Below are positions 35,686 through 47,475 of a DNA stretch of 64,000 bases, in pieces. Source of the stretch: Parietaria judaica. Its lineage: Eukaryota > Streptophyta > Magnoliopsida > Rosales > Urticaceae. Position 1 is the stretch's first letter, and each line of letters opens with the position of its first letter. The stretch covers positions 16,300,001-16,364,000 of the forward strand of contig OX940864.1 of the NCBI GenBank assembly GCA_954871525.1, given 5' to 3'. The notes under the pieces are model-generated. The model worked only from the letters and a program-made list of their open reading frames with translations. It made no database searches and was not told where the DNA came from. Position numbers and translations under genes: made by a program.

Positions 35686-37132
35686 AAATCGATGTGGGCC
35701 TGCATAATCTAGCCCACACGAGTTTGACCTAGCTAGGGTTTAATACTTGCGGCATAAGTATCTAAAGTTTGGTACTTTGGCAAAAACCTTAAAATCAATC
35801 TTATCCTTTAGATCGGAGATGATTTAATACCAACCGTAGGATTAAGATGATTGATTTTTGACCTAACCCTAATTCGAAAATAGTAGCTTGGTGACCAAGC
35901 TTAGGGTTTTCGAATTTGACCTAATTAATTGTATCCGTTAGATCGGTTTAAGATTTCATCTTTACCGTCGGATTAGAAATTAATTAATTATATATATAAT
36001 ATATATTTCGAAGATAATGATATAGATAAAATCGAATTAGGCTTTTACCAAGTCTTAGAATATTTGATTTATATCCCAAATTAATTTGATCCATTAGATC
36101 GGTCTAAGATTAATCTAGGCCGTTGGATCTAGATAATTAATTTCGAAATTATCATTATATATATATATATTTCGAAATTAAAATAAGTAGATAAGATTGG
36201 TTTTTTTTATTTACCAAGTCTTTCTTATTTAATTAAATCCCTAATTAATTATATCCATTGGATTTAGATAAAATTAAATCTAAACCTTTGGATTAGGATA
36301 ATTAATTATATTTAATAATAATTTTCGAAATTAAATATATATATATATATATTCGAAATATATTTAAATAAGAGAATAAGATTGGTTTTTGTATTTATCA
36401 AGTCTTTCTTATTTAATTAAATACAAGTTTAATTATGACCATTAGATCTAGATGAGATTAAATCTCAACCATTGGATTGAAATAATTAAAGTATTTAAAT
36501 ATATATATAATTCGAATTTTGGAGTGAAAATCTCTAATTCGGTTATGGGCCAAGTCTATAAATAGGGAGCTCATTTACAACATTCAACACACCTTTCCCC
36601 AGAGCAAAAACTCGAGCTCTCCCTATCTCTCTTTAGGGTCTGCGAGTTTTCTGCCTCTGATATCTTTTCTGGTTCGGCTTAGGAGACTATTTCTCCGGAA
36701 GCTTCAAAAGAACCTCAGTTAAATTTTTGCGACGGAGTCATGCCGGCGAAGCCCACGCTTCGGTACGAGGAGTCCAGGAGAATATCCCGGAAGATCACGG
36801 GTGTTTCCCTCAGCACCGGCGGAGCCCTGCCGAACTTCAGAGTCCGCAGTCAGAAACGTCAACTGAGGTACGGCCTTATGCATTGGGTTAATAAATGCAA
36901 ACATTTACCACTTTCTATTTATTTCTTATATTTCGACTATGACATTAATAATGTGTTGTGAATATTAAATATGTAATATTTATCGGATCTTGTTAAAATG
37001 GTTATTACCCGATATCCGTGCCGTTACGATAACAAGTTTTTCCGCTTTAAAATAATTTTTAAATGTTACCGGGACGGCTCGAAGGCATATTTCGTGGTAA
37101 TGGAGTCGGGAATCAAACCCCGATTCCCAACA
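35141..37132 (+). mobile_element. Truncated LTR, inverted relative of the solo LTR at 17189-19965
   Basis: From TGATACGGGTCCATGGTCCC to the terminal CCCGATTCCCAACA this follows the reverse complement of about 17189-19010 with substitutions and indels. The first ~0.95 kb of the LTR is missing, replaced by the GC minisatellite. A TATA box (CTATAAATAGG, about 36559) and leader read on the plus strand. Its 3' end (CA at 37131-37132) abuts the copia integrase. Confidence 0.75.
35639..35682. repeat. (AT)n microsatellite
   Basis: About 22 AT units inside the truncated LTR. Confidence 0.9.
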
Positions 37133-39155
37133 TCACGCCCTCGGGGTATCCGACAAACATACACTTCTTTGCTAGTGGATCAAGTTTTCCCTCTCTTTGG
37201 TGCATGTACGCCACGCAACCAAATACCTTCAAGTTGTCGAGCTTTGGTGGAGAACCATTCCACACTTCTTCCGGTGTCTAGCAATTCAACACCACCGATG
37301 TACATCGGTTTATCAAGTAAGCCGCCGTATTCACGGCTTCCCCCTAAAACCTCTTCGGTAAGCCGGCCTCGAATAACATACATCGCACCCTCTCAAGAAG
37401 TGTCCGATTCATCCGCTCCGCGAGACCATTTTGTTGTGGGGGTTTTCGAACGATCTTGTGCCTAACCATTCATTCATCCTTGATGAACCGGTTGAACTCA
37501 TCACCTAAATACTCCAAACCATTGTCCGTTCGAAGCTTCTTGATTTTTCTCCCCGTTTGGTTTTCTACCATCTTCTTCCATTCTTTGAACTTTCCAAAAG
37601 CTTCATCTTTATGCTTCAAGATATAGACCCAAACTCTCCGAGAACAATCGTCGATGAACGTGATGAAATACCGGCCTCCCCCTAGAGTTCCCGTCCTCGA
37701 CGGCCCCCACAAATCCGAGTGCACATAGCTCAACGTCTCCCGCGTCACTTCCACGGACCGTGTAAACTTCACTCTCGTGGTCTTGCCGTATATGCAATTT
37801 TCACAAAACTCCAAGTCACCAAGTTTGTCACCCCCAAATAAACCTTGCTTGCTCAACTTCTTCAAACCTCTATCACTCGCGTGACCTAACCTCTTGTGCC
37901 AAAGGCTCGCCAAAGATATCTCTCGCGGCTCCATAACCACCGCCGCGTCACCGACCACGGCTCTACCTTGAAGAATGTAGATGTTACGCTTTCTAAATCC
38001 CTTCAACACAACTAGATAACCCTTCTTGATCGTCAAGATATTATTTTCACCTTTCCAAGAGTAACCGTGTTCGTCCAAATATCCAAGTGAAATAAGGTTT
38101 GTTTTTAACTCCGGGACATGTCGTACCTCCGTCAAAATCCGCTCCATTCCATCGTGCGCCTTAATCCGCACCGTACCGATTCCGACCACCTCAAATGGAT
38201 AGCCGTTCCCGAGAGTCACGTCGCCTAACGAGACTTTCTTGTAGCTCTCAAACCAACTTTCATTCGGTGTCATATGAAATGAGCATCCGGAGTCCATAAT
38301 CCATCGTTTGTCAGAGTGAACGGTGGAGACAACGAGAACATCGGCGCTCTCGTATCCGTCAACATCTTCTTGAACAACCGCCGCCTCTCCATCTCTTCTT
38401 TCGGTCGCCCGGCCTCCTCGATTCGGGCAATTCTTCTTCACGTGTCCTTCCTCATGACAAGAGTAACACTTGAAGACCTTCTTAGAACCTCCAGACTTTG
38501 ACCGTATCTTTTTCTTTTCCTTGAAGTCTTTCTTGTCGGATCTACCCCGAGCCACAACCAAGCTATCTCCGCTAGAACTATCCATTTCTATCTGTCGTTT
38601 GTGTTCCTTTGACTTCAATGCTCCAACAACTTCGTCAAGAGTAATTTCTTTTCTTCCATGTTGAAGAATGTCAACCATGTGCTCGTACGACCTCGGCAAA
38701 GAGTAAAGCAAAACCAAAGCTTGATCTTCGTCATCGTACTTCACGTCAATGTTTTCCGAATCAACGATCAACTTGTTGAACTCGTCGAGATGCTCCATTA
38801 AATAATTTCCTTCCGCCATCTTGAATGTGAAAAACCGCGCCTTGAGAATCAACCGGCTCGACAAAGTCTTCGTCATGTAAAGTGATTCTAGTTTCAACCA
38901 TATCTCGGCCGCCGTCGTGCACCGTATAACCTCCCGCAACACCTTATCACCAAGACTAAGAATCAAAGTATTGAAAGCCCTTTCCAACACCTCTTTTTTC
39001 TTTGCCGCGTCCCACGTCGCCGGAAGTTTATCCGCACCAACAAGCGCCTTACCAAGACCCATATTCCCAAGATGTGACAACATCTTCACTTTCCACAACC
39101 CGAAGTCATTTGAGCCATCAAACTTCTCAATATCAACTTTTGAAGTCGACGCCAT
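37133..39155 (-). pseudogene. gag-pol: Ty1-copia gag-protease-integrase, truncated before reverse transcriptase
   Basis: Translated on the minus strand from MASTSKVDIEKFDGSND (ATG at 39155). The gag domain (ESLYMTKTLSSRLILKARF) is followed by a CCHC knuckle (CYSCHEEGHVKKNC), the protease (RWIMDSGCSFHMTP), the GAG-pre-integrase zinc region (LWHKRLGHAS...CENCIYGK) and the integrase core (HSDLWGPSRTGTLGG, FIDDCSRRVWVY, RTDNGLEYL, then NGLAERMNRTL). The order PR-IN before RT is diagnostic for copia. The open frame runs to 37470. Beyond it the same frame continues with three stops to GYPEGV, where the LTR fragment cuts it off. Related to Tnt1-like elements. Confidence 0.88.
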
Positions 39156-39252
39156 CACAAAACAACCACTAAGCTCCAAGGAAACAATTATCAAACACTT
39201 GGCGTGCGCAGGAATCCTCAACACAAAATCCCCAAATTTCAAACCCAACTTT

Positions 39253-39264
39253 GCTCTGATACTA
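39253..39264 (-). other. Copia primer-binding site
   Basis: On the minus strand TAGTATCAGAGC, one mismatch from the usual initiator-Met tRNA complement TGGTATCAGAGC, four bases after the LTR. Confidence 0.75.
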
Positions 39265-39267
39265 ATT

Positions 39268-39655
39268 TGTTGTGATATTTTGGGGTCGGATACCTGCGGA
39301 TTACGGATAGTATACTAGCATATATGTATATATAGCCTCCGTGGCTCAAATTCAGACAATCAATCGACGAAAATATAAAAGATGGAGACAAGATAATTTA
39401 CCCAGGTTCGGACCAAATCAAATGTCCTACTTTCTGCATGGAGAGCGGTTTCACTAATCAAATCAATCCGAGATTACAAAGATTACAAGCACTCAAGACC
39501 TTCTCTTTTCTCTCTATGATTTTCTCTCAAGAAGTTCTCACCCCTATTCTCTATCCCTCTCTCTCTCTCTCTTCATAAAACCAAAATGCTAGACTTTATA
39601 AGTACCCACAAATGAGACCCACTTACTTAAAGCAACATCATCACAAATAACAACA
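39268..39655 (-). repeat. 5' LTR of the copia element (388 bp)
   Basis: Read on the minus strand it starts TGTTGTTATTTGTG and ends ATATCACAACA. It directly precedes the primer site. The partner 3' LTR is missing. Confidence 0.75.
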
Positions 39656-40606
39656 CTTACAACGAAGGCGATATCAGGTCTAGTATGAGATAAATAAATT
39701 AACTTTCCTACTAAATGCTGATATCTACCTTTGTCCACTGGAGTGCCATCATTCAAATCTCTGAACTTGTGACTTGGATTCATAGGAATATCAGACGGTT
39801 TACACCCAAGCATACCCGTTTCATTTAAGAGATCTAAAACATATTTTCTTCGACAAACAGAAATTCCCATTTTGTTTCTTGCAACTTCCATTCCAAGAAA
39901 ATATCTTAAATTTCCCAAATCCTGAATTTCAAATTACTTGGCAAGAGCTTTCTTTAATCTCTCCATTTCTTCACAATCATCTCCAGTGAGAACAATATCG
40001 TCAAACATAGACAATCAAGATAGTGATCTTACCACTAACTCGTCTGAAAAACATGGTATGATCGCCTTGAGCTTGTATATAACCTTGCTCACAAACTGCT
40101 TTCGTAAATCTGCCAAACCACGCTCTTGGTGACTGTTTCAGACCGTACAAAGCTTTCTTCAACCTACACACATGCCTCAAACGTTTATCTCTATCAAACC
40201 CCGGTGGTAGGTCCATGTAAACCTCTTCTTCCAAATCGCTGTTTAAAAATGCATTATTCACATCAAGTTGCTGAAACTTCCAATCAAGATTAGCTGCCAG
40301 AGATAAGAGAATACGAACCGTATTGAGTTTAGCTACGGGAGCAAATGTTTCGTGATAATGAACACCAAATGTTTGAGAGTATCCTCTTGCCATCAATCGC
40401 GCTTTGTATCGCTCTACAGATCCGTCTGCTTTATGTTTAACAGTGAATATCCAACGACAGCTTACTGTTGGTTTGTCTTGAGGTTTCTCTACCACTTGCC
40501 AAGTCTGATTGTTCTGTAAGGTTGACATTTCATCATCTACTGCTTGCTTCTATTTTTTATCCTTCAATGCCTCGTGAATCGTCTTTGGAATCTTAATGGT
40601 ACGCAT
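39656..40606 (-). pseudogene. pol: Second Ty1-copia fragment: reverse transcriptase and start of RNase H
   Basis: The minus-strand protein contains WIFTVKHKADGSVERYKARL, HETFAPVAKLNTVRILLSLA, QQLDVNNAFLNSDLEEEVYM and LKKALYGLKQSPRAW, then a frameshift next to the YVDD active site (near 40005). It continues DDIVLTGDD, an in-frame stop, FEIQDLGNLRYFLGMEVAR and LIYLSHTRPDIAFVVSVV. It ends exactly where the 388-bp LTR starts, so the first copia element inserted into this one. Confidence 0.85.
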
Positions 40607-40985
40607 ATTTCTCCTCTAATCGTATAAAGTTTGATAATATTTGTCAAATTTTATCGACATTTTTAAGTCGTGCTCTTATTACTGCTTTTGAGATGTAAAT
40701 GTGGTAGGATCAATTAACAATGTCTCCAGTTATCTAAGTAAACACACACAATACATATGTATATATATGTTTGAAGTCATTATCATATTAGTGTTTTTTT
40801 TTTTCCATATAAAATGTAGCTGATATGTAATTTGGGATTTTTGGTTGCAGAGTGAATTTTTCTTGTCAATTAGACCCCGCGAAGAAAAAAGAGAATGAAA
40901 GAGAGAAGCTGTAATTTTTTTTTTATTTAGATTAATTTGTGAAATTTTGTATGTAAAAAACATAATAGATGAGCTAATGAGAATG
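40607..40985 (+). repeat. Duplicated piece of the CTR1 3' flank
   Basis: It matches 32754-33135 with few changes, from ATTTCTCCTCTAATCGTATA to GAGCTAATGAGAA. It has no coding content and sits between a copia fragment and a hAT end. Confidence 0.85.
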
Positions 40986-41116
40986 GTATATCGGTTTTCG
41001 GTTTCTATTCGGTACATTCGGTTTTAACCATTAAAATTCGGTAGTCGGTATATACAGTACCGGTATATCAGGTTTCGGTTTAATATTCGGTTTACAGTTT
41101 ATTTTGTTCACCCCTA
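40986..41116. mobile_element. hAT MITE right-end fragment
   Basis: TTCGGTTT/ACCGGTAT-rich subterminal sequence ends TTTTGTTCACCCCTA. The left end is missing. Confidence 0.45.
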
Positions 41117-41441
41117 CTTCTTTGTAAGCTTGACTTGTTCGAGGTTCTTCACGCTGAGTAGCTTTCTCATCTCTGTGAACTTGACTCTCGCTAAAACCTT
41201 TTTGAGTATGTCCGCACGTTGCTCTCCGGTTCTGATAAACTCAACGATGATCTTTCGCTTCTCGACACACTCGCGAATAAAGTGGAAACAAGTGTCGATG
41301 TGCTTGCTGCGTCTGTGAATTACTGGGTTCTTCATCAGTGCGATCACAGACTTGTTTTCCACGTAGAGAGTCACTGACTTTTGCTCAATTCTGGTAACCT
41401 CACTCAACAAATTTCGCAGCCATAACCCTTGACACGACGCT
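41114..41441 (-). pseudogene. pol: Ty1-copia RNase H carboxy-terminal fragment
   Basis: The minus-strand frame reads ASCQGLWLRNLLSEV, then VTLYVENKSVIALMKNPV, HRRSKHIDTCFHFIRECV and EFIRTGEQRADIL, the usual end of copia polyproteins. It is open for about 108 codons and has no upstream partner in place. Confidence 0.85.
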
Positions 41442-42407
41442 GTAGAAATTATGTTTATATATATATATATATATTATGTATATATATATAAATATATGTA
41501 TGAAAATACTTCTTTTTTGAAAGTCAATATGGTATAAATTTTTTTGGTGGATGTAAAATAATGCATTTTAAAAAAAAAATACTTCTATTTAGGTAGACTT
41601 CTCTTTTAATCCAATTACATTTAGATATTATGTAACTAACCGTAAGAAAGATTGACTAACAGCAAAAATAAAAAAATAAAATAAAAATCAAATCGCTTAA
41701 AAATTATGCACATCAAGAAAACACACACTATCAAATTTCTCTTACTTAGAGAAAATAAAAATATAACTCGCAGCAACGTGTGAGTTATATACCCGTATTA
41801 TACCCACATTCGTGCTAATTAATTAGTCTTTTAATTATTTCCTCACAAATTTATAAAGAAAACGGCAAAAAAAAAATGCGGTACATTCGGAATGTTTTTT
41901 TTTTTTTGCCCATCAACATACGCATCGGCAAATGATATATTCGTAAAATGGAAAATACGAAACCATATCGGCAAGCGATATTTTAAAAGTTAAACCTTGA
42001 ATTCACTCACTGACTCATTTATTTATATTTGATTATTTATTTATTGAAAAAAGTAAAGGAAAGCGACATGCAAGTCATTACGATGATGACAAAATGAACG
42101 CGTTTTTCACTCTTTTTTTATGTATAAAAAAAATAATCGTAGAGCTATCTATCAAATCTTGAGTGAAAAGCAGCCATAGATGTTGATTCTTGAGGCCAGC
42201 AATGTCCTCAAATTTGATTGGCCAGTTCTTGCCTTCTTCCCTAAGAAACATAAATACCAGAAAAACCAGCCCACTGGATTCGATTGGTCAACGTCAACCT
42301 ATACACAGTCAACTAGGCAATTCATTTACAACAATATGAATAATAATAAAAAAAAAAAAACAAAGCAATTTATTTACCATATAAATAAACACATCATCTA
42401 TTTTTCC
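41442..42407. other. AT-rich intergenic with worn TIR-element remnant
   Basis: No gene. Bases about 41920-41995 (GGCAAATGATATATTCGTAA, CGGCAAGCGATATT) resemble the right end of the element at 33634-34708. Confidence 0.4.
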
Positions 42408-43037
42408 TAGGGCTGCAACCGGTCGGTTAACCTGTTTATTTTTTGTATCCTTAACCTAATTCCGGTTAGTCATGTTTTAATAACCTTAACCTATTTTTGA
42501 AACCGGTTAACCGGTTATCAAAATCTAATTAACCTGTTTAATAACCTTAACCTGTTTTTTATTAAAAAAAAATATAGCATTCACCAGAGTTTATCGCAAC
42601 GATCAAACACAGTCCCAATGAACAATAATAATAAAACTTGAATAAATAATATGAAGCATAGCAATAATAGATAATGAACAAGATCAAGCAGGGGTTTAGG
42701 CAAGAAAAAAAGAAGAAGAGAAAGTCGAGGAGGAGGAAAGAAGAAAGGGTAGGCGAGAAAAAGAATGAGAAAGAAGTCGAAGAGGTTATGACGAAAAGAG
42801 AGAAAACCCTAATTAATTTGATTTTAAAACATTTAAATAAAAAAATTAATATTAAAACCGGTTACTAAAATAACCTGTTTTGAAAAATAAATAACCTGTA
42901 ACTTTATCCTGTTTGAAACCGGATACGGTTAACCTTAACCTGTTTTTTTAAAAAAAAATCGGTTTCGGTTATTTTAAACCGGATAATTTTAGGTTACGGT
43001 TTTAAAATTCGGTTACCGGTTATTTTGCACATCCCTA
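42408..43037. mobile_element. hAT MITE with perfect 8-bp target duplication
   Basis: 630 bases, TAGGGCTGCAACCGG to TTTTGCACATCCCTA, flanked by ATTTTTCC on both sides (42400-42407 and 43038-43045). Subterminal AACCGGTTA/TAACCTGTTT repeats on both arms. It lies about 500 bases upstream of the HSFA3 start codon. Confidence 0.85.
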
Positions 43038-43045
43038 ATTTTTCC

Positions 43046-43537
43046 ATTTAATATGTCATCTTAGGAGGAGTAAGAATTTAAACTTAAATCATTGGGCCGA
43101 TAAATACATCTTTTAATTATTTCGTCACAAATTTTCAATAATTTAACATCAGAAAACGAAAAAAAAAAAAAAAAAAACCTCCCCAAAAAAAATCTAGCAT
43201 AGTGGGACCCACTTAGCCACCAAGAGCACTGGTAATAACTAACTTCCTTCACGAGCTATGGCGTCTTACTTCTCCAACCAAAAAAAAAACAGAGAGCGAA
43301 TCAGAGCTAGGGTTTCACTCTCAAGTGAGCCCCACAGCGAAGAACACGGAATCCAACCATTCTCGATCATCTTCCACCGCCTTTCACCTCTCTCCTCAGA
43401 TTTTTATCTACAGTTTGTCGGCCAAACCAAACCCCACCTATATCTCTATATATATCTATGTATACGCGCCCAGTTATGGCATCACCGGCCATATCGCACA
43501 ACCCAATTTCTCTCTCCGGCACCAACCTCACTCTGCC
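43046..43537 (+). promoter_or_regulatory. HSFA3 promoter and leader
   Basis: A TATA-like CTATATATATC at 43446-43456 lies about 85 bases before the chosen ATG. A GTCGGC (minus-strand GCCGAC, DRE/CRT core) lies at 43417-43422. ATGs at 43258 (out of frame, overlapping the gene) and 43325 (in frame) lie upstream of this TATA and so are probably outside the main transcript. Confidence 0.45.
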
Positions 43538-46070
43538 ATGTCCGCGAGCCCCGTAGATGGCGGGCTCGAGAAATCCGAATCGGTGGGTTTCTCCCCGTTT
43601 CCGCAGCCCCTGGAGATCAGCACGGTGCCGCCGTTTCTGGCGAAGACGTACGAGCTCGTCGACGACCCGGGGACCGACCCGGTGGTGTCGTGGGGCCCCG
43701 ACGGAGCGAGCTTCGTGGTGTGGGACTCGACGGAGTTCTCACGGGTTCTGCTGCCCCGGAACTTCAAGCACAACAACTTCTCGAGCTTCGTGAGGCAGCT
43801 CAACACTTATGTGGGTAATTTGTAAATGGAAGCTGTGATTCTCATCGGTTTGTAAATTCTTTTGTTGTTGTCGTTGTTTTTGCCGTTTGTATAGTTTGTG
43901 TATGTATTGGTTTGCTGTATTTGCTTGTAACTCAGAGATTGATCCGAAAGATGTAAACTTGTAACTATTGAAATGTTGTAACATGTTGGTATATCAAGCT
44001 TAAGCTCTTCTGCCATGGTTATATATATGTGTGTATGTATAGGTTTGTGACTATTTGTAACATTGGTGTAATTGGAAGAGTTAGGATTGACTTTGTTTAG
44101 ATTCTCTGTTGGGAAAATTGTACACTTGATTCAATGTAGGAGATTGTAGAAAGAGACGACGATTTTCCCGTCGCATGAACATCGTGAAGATGAATATTCC
44201 CGAGGAGTCGTCTCTTGCAGGCAGGACGTACGGGTTCCGGCCAAGCCTGTCGACTCCAATCCCGAAAACTGGTTTGTTTTTAGTTCCGAAGAAATTTAAT
44301 TGGTGCGATTTCTTTTGATTTTTCGGTAGCGGTTTAATTGATTCGTGATATTAGCATGTGAGCAAGTAATTCTTATGTTATCTAGATATCGTATTTTCTT
44401 TCGATTTTTTTTCTTTGTGTGCGAGCTAAAATTGTGTTTCGCCTTTTGATTTCGTCGTACCGTTCGATCAATCAAATTAATCTATTTCGGCTATGTCTAG
44501 GGATTTCGTAAGATTGACACTGATAGGTGGGAGTTTGCGAATGAAGCGTTCCTGAGAGGAAGGAGAGATCTTCTGAAGAACATCCAACGGCGAAGAACGC
44601 CTTCGTCTCAGCCTTTCACCGAAGCAGGGAAATCGGGATTGGAAAGCGAAGTGGAGAGGCTGAAGAAGGAGAGGAGTACGTTAATGGAGGATGTTTACGA
44701 CTTGCAGAACCAGCAGCTCGGAACGTCTCTAATGGTGGATCGAGTGCACAAGAAGCTTCAATCTGCGGAGCAGAAACAGAAAAGTATGGTTTCGTTTTTC
44801 GCAAAGATGGTGAACAACCCGGCATTTATAGCTAAACTCAAGCACAAGGGGGATAAGAAGATGATTGGATCTTCAAGAACTCGGAGGAAATTCGTGACCC
44901 ATCAACAGATTTCAACTAAAGAACAAGATTTCACCCCCGACGGACAGTTGATCAAATACGGTTCTTTGGGTTTGGAAGACTTCGACTTTCCTTCAGACCC
45001 AGATGAAGGTATGGTTCAATCTAAAGTTCTGTATCTAATGAATTGTTTGGATACGATAAAATGACAAGAATTTCTGTAGAAAATCCGAATGAGTATGGCA
45101 ACATATTGTAGAAATATAGAAAGCTAGTGAGTATTATTGTATTAGCCATTATATATAATTATGTGATCTTGCTACTGTGAAAAAATTTGCTTGGTGGGCT
45201 CAATAGGGTGAATTTTTGAATTAGATCGTGTTTCTTTGAAATCCGACGGTGTTTTTCGTAGCAGACCGAGAGATTGATAAGCTTCATTTGCTAATTAGAT
45301 AGCTTCCTTTGTACATGAATTAATTAGACTGAATTATTAGCATTAGTTGTATGACAATTTTTTTTCTTCATCTGGTTTTTAGTATCACGGGGATTGAACT
45401 CGGCACCTCAACAGTGCCATTTTTTTTTTCTGCTGTTGAAAATCAATTCAGAAATTTCCGAAAACAGCAAGTTTATTAGTATGATTGCAGTATATTTTTA
45501 TTTTATGGTTCATAATTAGTTTGGATATCCCAACCTTTGCATTTTAGGATATACCAATTAATATTTTTTTAATTCTTATGGTTATGTAGATTAGAAATTA
45601 TATTATAATTAGAAAACAAATTAGTTAACCCTCGGTATTCGACTTTTCAACTAATCTAGGGTTTTTCTACAGTTCAAATCGGAGAAGCAGCAACGAGATT
45701 CGGAGCCGAAGATCCGTTTTTCAAAGGTAAAGGTACGATGAGCCCACAAGAAGAGGTCAATCTCGGTCTCAAAACGGAGTTGACTTTTCCCGAGCCTTCC
45801 TCCTTAGAAGCAGAATGCATTGTTAAGCAAGAGGAAATCTGGAGCTCAGAGCTTGATGTCAATGCTGGCATGTCTTACTCTTATGGTGGCAGTGGATTCT
45901 TGGAGGATGACGTCAGCTACGAAATGCCTGAGAATATGTTGGATATTTGGGACTTTGGCTCACAGCAATTTGGAGGATGTTCAGATCTTGACAAGTGGAC
46001 GATGGACGATTTGCCATTCGGGGACGACCCGGAAAATCGAGTCAACTTTCCGAATGATCACGTGCCTTAA
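43538..46070 (+). CDS. HSFA3: Heat-stress transcription factor A3
   Basis: The gene encodes 392 residues in three exons: 43538-43810, 44501-45008, 45673-46070; GT-AG borders and phases fit. The DNA-binding domain spans about residues 31-124 ([54 protein letters not shown]), and the first intron splits it at the position conserved in plant HSFs. An HR-A/B coiled coil for trimerisation (138-205), a basic nuclear signal (SSRTRRK) and three Trp-containing AHA-type activation motifs ([33 protein letters not shown]) follow. RNFKHNNF...KIDTD and the multiple Trp motifs favour A3 over A2. Family role: nuclear activator of heat-shock genes, induced by DREB2A under heat or drought. The third exon is a less usual feature. 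Confidence 0.88.
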
Positions 46071-46664
46071 ATTACAAGATACTTGGAAGCTATTGATAAT
46101 TTGCTATGATCTTAGTAATTTCTAGCTGATTATTTTGATCAAACATTTTATCCATAAACGAATAATAAGTTTGATAGTTCTTCATATTCAGTTTCCTTGT
46201 ATGTGAATAATGGTATAATTTGGTATCCTGGAGTCCGGAATTCCGTACTTTTTAAATTTACTAACTCAGTTCTCGATTTTGATGAATAATGACTAATGAA
46301 TATGGACCGTCGGATCTAACAAATCGAAACTAAATATCTAGTTTTTTTTTTTTTTTTTCTCGGGAATCTAAAAATATGTAAATAGAATTCTTTATATATA
46401 ACCAGTTCCTATGTTTATTACAAATGTTGAAGTTTATAGAATGATTAATTTAGCAAATTTCCAAAGGAAAATTGAATTTACACGATACCGCGCTTTACTT
46501 GCATGAATTTTGGTTTCAGATTAAACGAAAGATCCGAAATTCTATATCCGTGGAGACCATATTATCACGCCACTGATCATAGTCATAAAAAATCAATGTC
46601 TTCGTTAATATTAGTAACTTTCATTACCGTTACTGAACTTCGAAAAATTGAAAATAGTATATAA
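46071..46664. other. HSFA3 3' flank, AT-rich
   Basis: No gene recognised; likely 3' untranslated region followed by intergenic DNA. Confidence 0.4.
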
Positions 46665-47152
46665 TAGAGTGCAAATAATACCCGGAACCGGGTAATAATC
46701 CGAATCCCAATCCGGACGCGGATTTAAAATCCGTATCCGAATCCGGATTAGAATCGGATACGGGTACCGGGTATTAAAATTCTAAAAATTGGGTACCCAG
46801 TACCCGGTTTATTTTAATTATTTATTTTTCCTTTAATTGTTTAGAGTTTCTTTCTTAGAATTCGTGTGATGTACTTATGCTTGATGGGCGAGACTGTTTT
46901 TTTTATGCATTTTAATTTTAAGACAATGAATGTATATTTTTATTTTTGATTATGATATATTTTTTATAAAAAAAAAAGCAAGTAGTTTCCAAAACCGGGT
47001 ACCGGGTAGTAAATCCGAGATCAAAAACTAGATATCCGGATTTTCGGGTACCCGGATTTCGGGTGCCGGATCCGAGTATCAATTTTTGAATACCCGGTTT
47101 CCGGATCCGGGTACCTCAAAAAAACCAGGTACCCTACCCGGTTTCACCCCTA
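46665..47152. mobile_element. hAT MITE (488 bp)
   Basis: TAGAGTGCAAATAATACCCGG at the left (first 20 bases quoted in part) and CCCGGTTTCACCCCTA at the right, with dense ACCCGG/CCGGGTA subterminal repeats. Flanking TATATA-rich DNA hides the target duplication. Confidence 0.65.
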
Positions 47153-47475
47153 ACTATATATATATATAAGTAGAATTCTCATACCTAAATATGTACAACA
47201 AAAAATCTTCTCAGTTTGCAATGCCATTTGCTCAAATATATTTCCCATCAAGTGGAAATTAGAAAAACTCAATTGGATAAATAAATAAATGCCAAAATCA
47301 AACAGATTAATTAACAGCAATACTGACACAGAATAGATGATATCTGTAGACACATCATTCTGGTTAATGTACCTAACACATGAGCTTGCAAATGAAATCA
47401 TGTCTTTATATTCCTTTTACTACATTCGGCCTGAATTCAAGTGCCTTTCGGCCGATCCCGAGTTCCGTTCAGAAT
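47153..47475. other. RPF2 3' flank
   Basis: AT-rich, with no coding; downstream of the minus-strand RPF2 stop codon. Confidence 0.4.

Noticed and set aside
43258..43818. 186-codon ORF overlapping HSFA3 exon 1
   Set aside because: Out of frame with the conserved DNA-binding domain; its length reflects GC-rich coding DNA. It is noted only as a possible upstream start.
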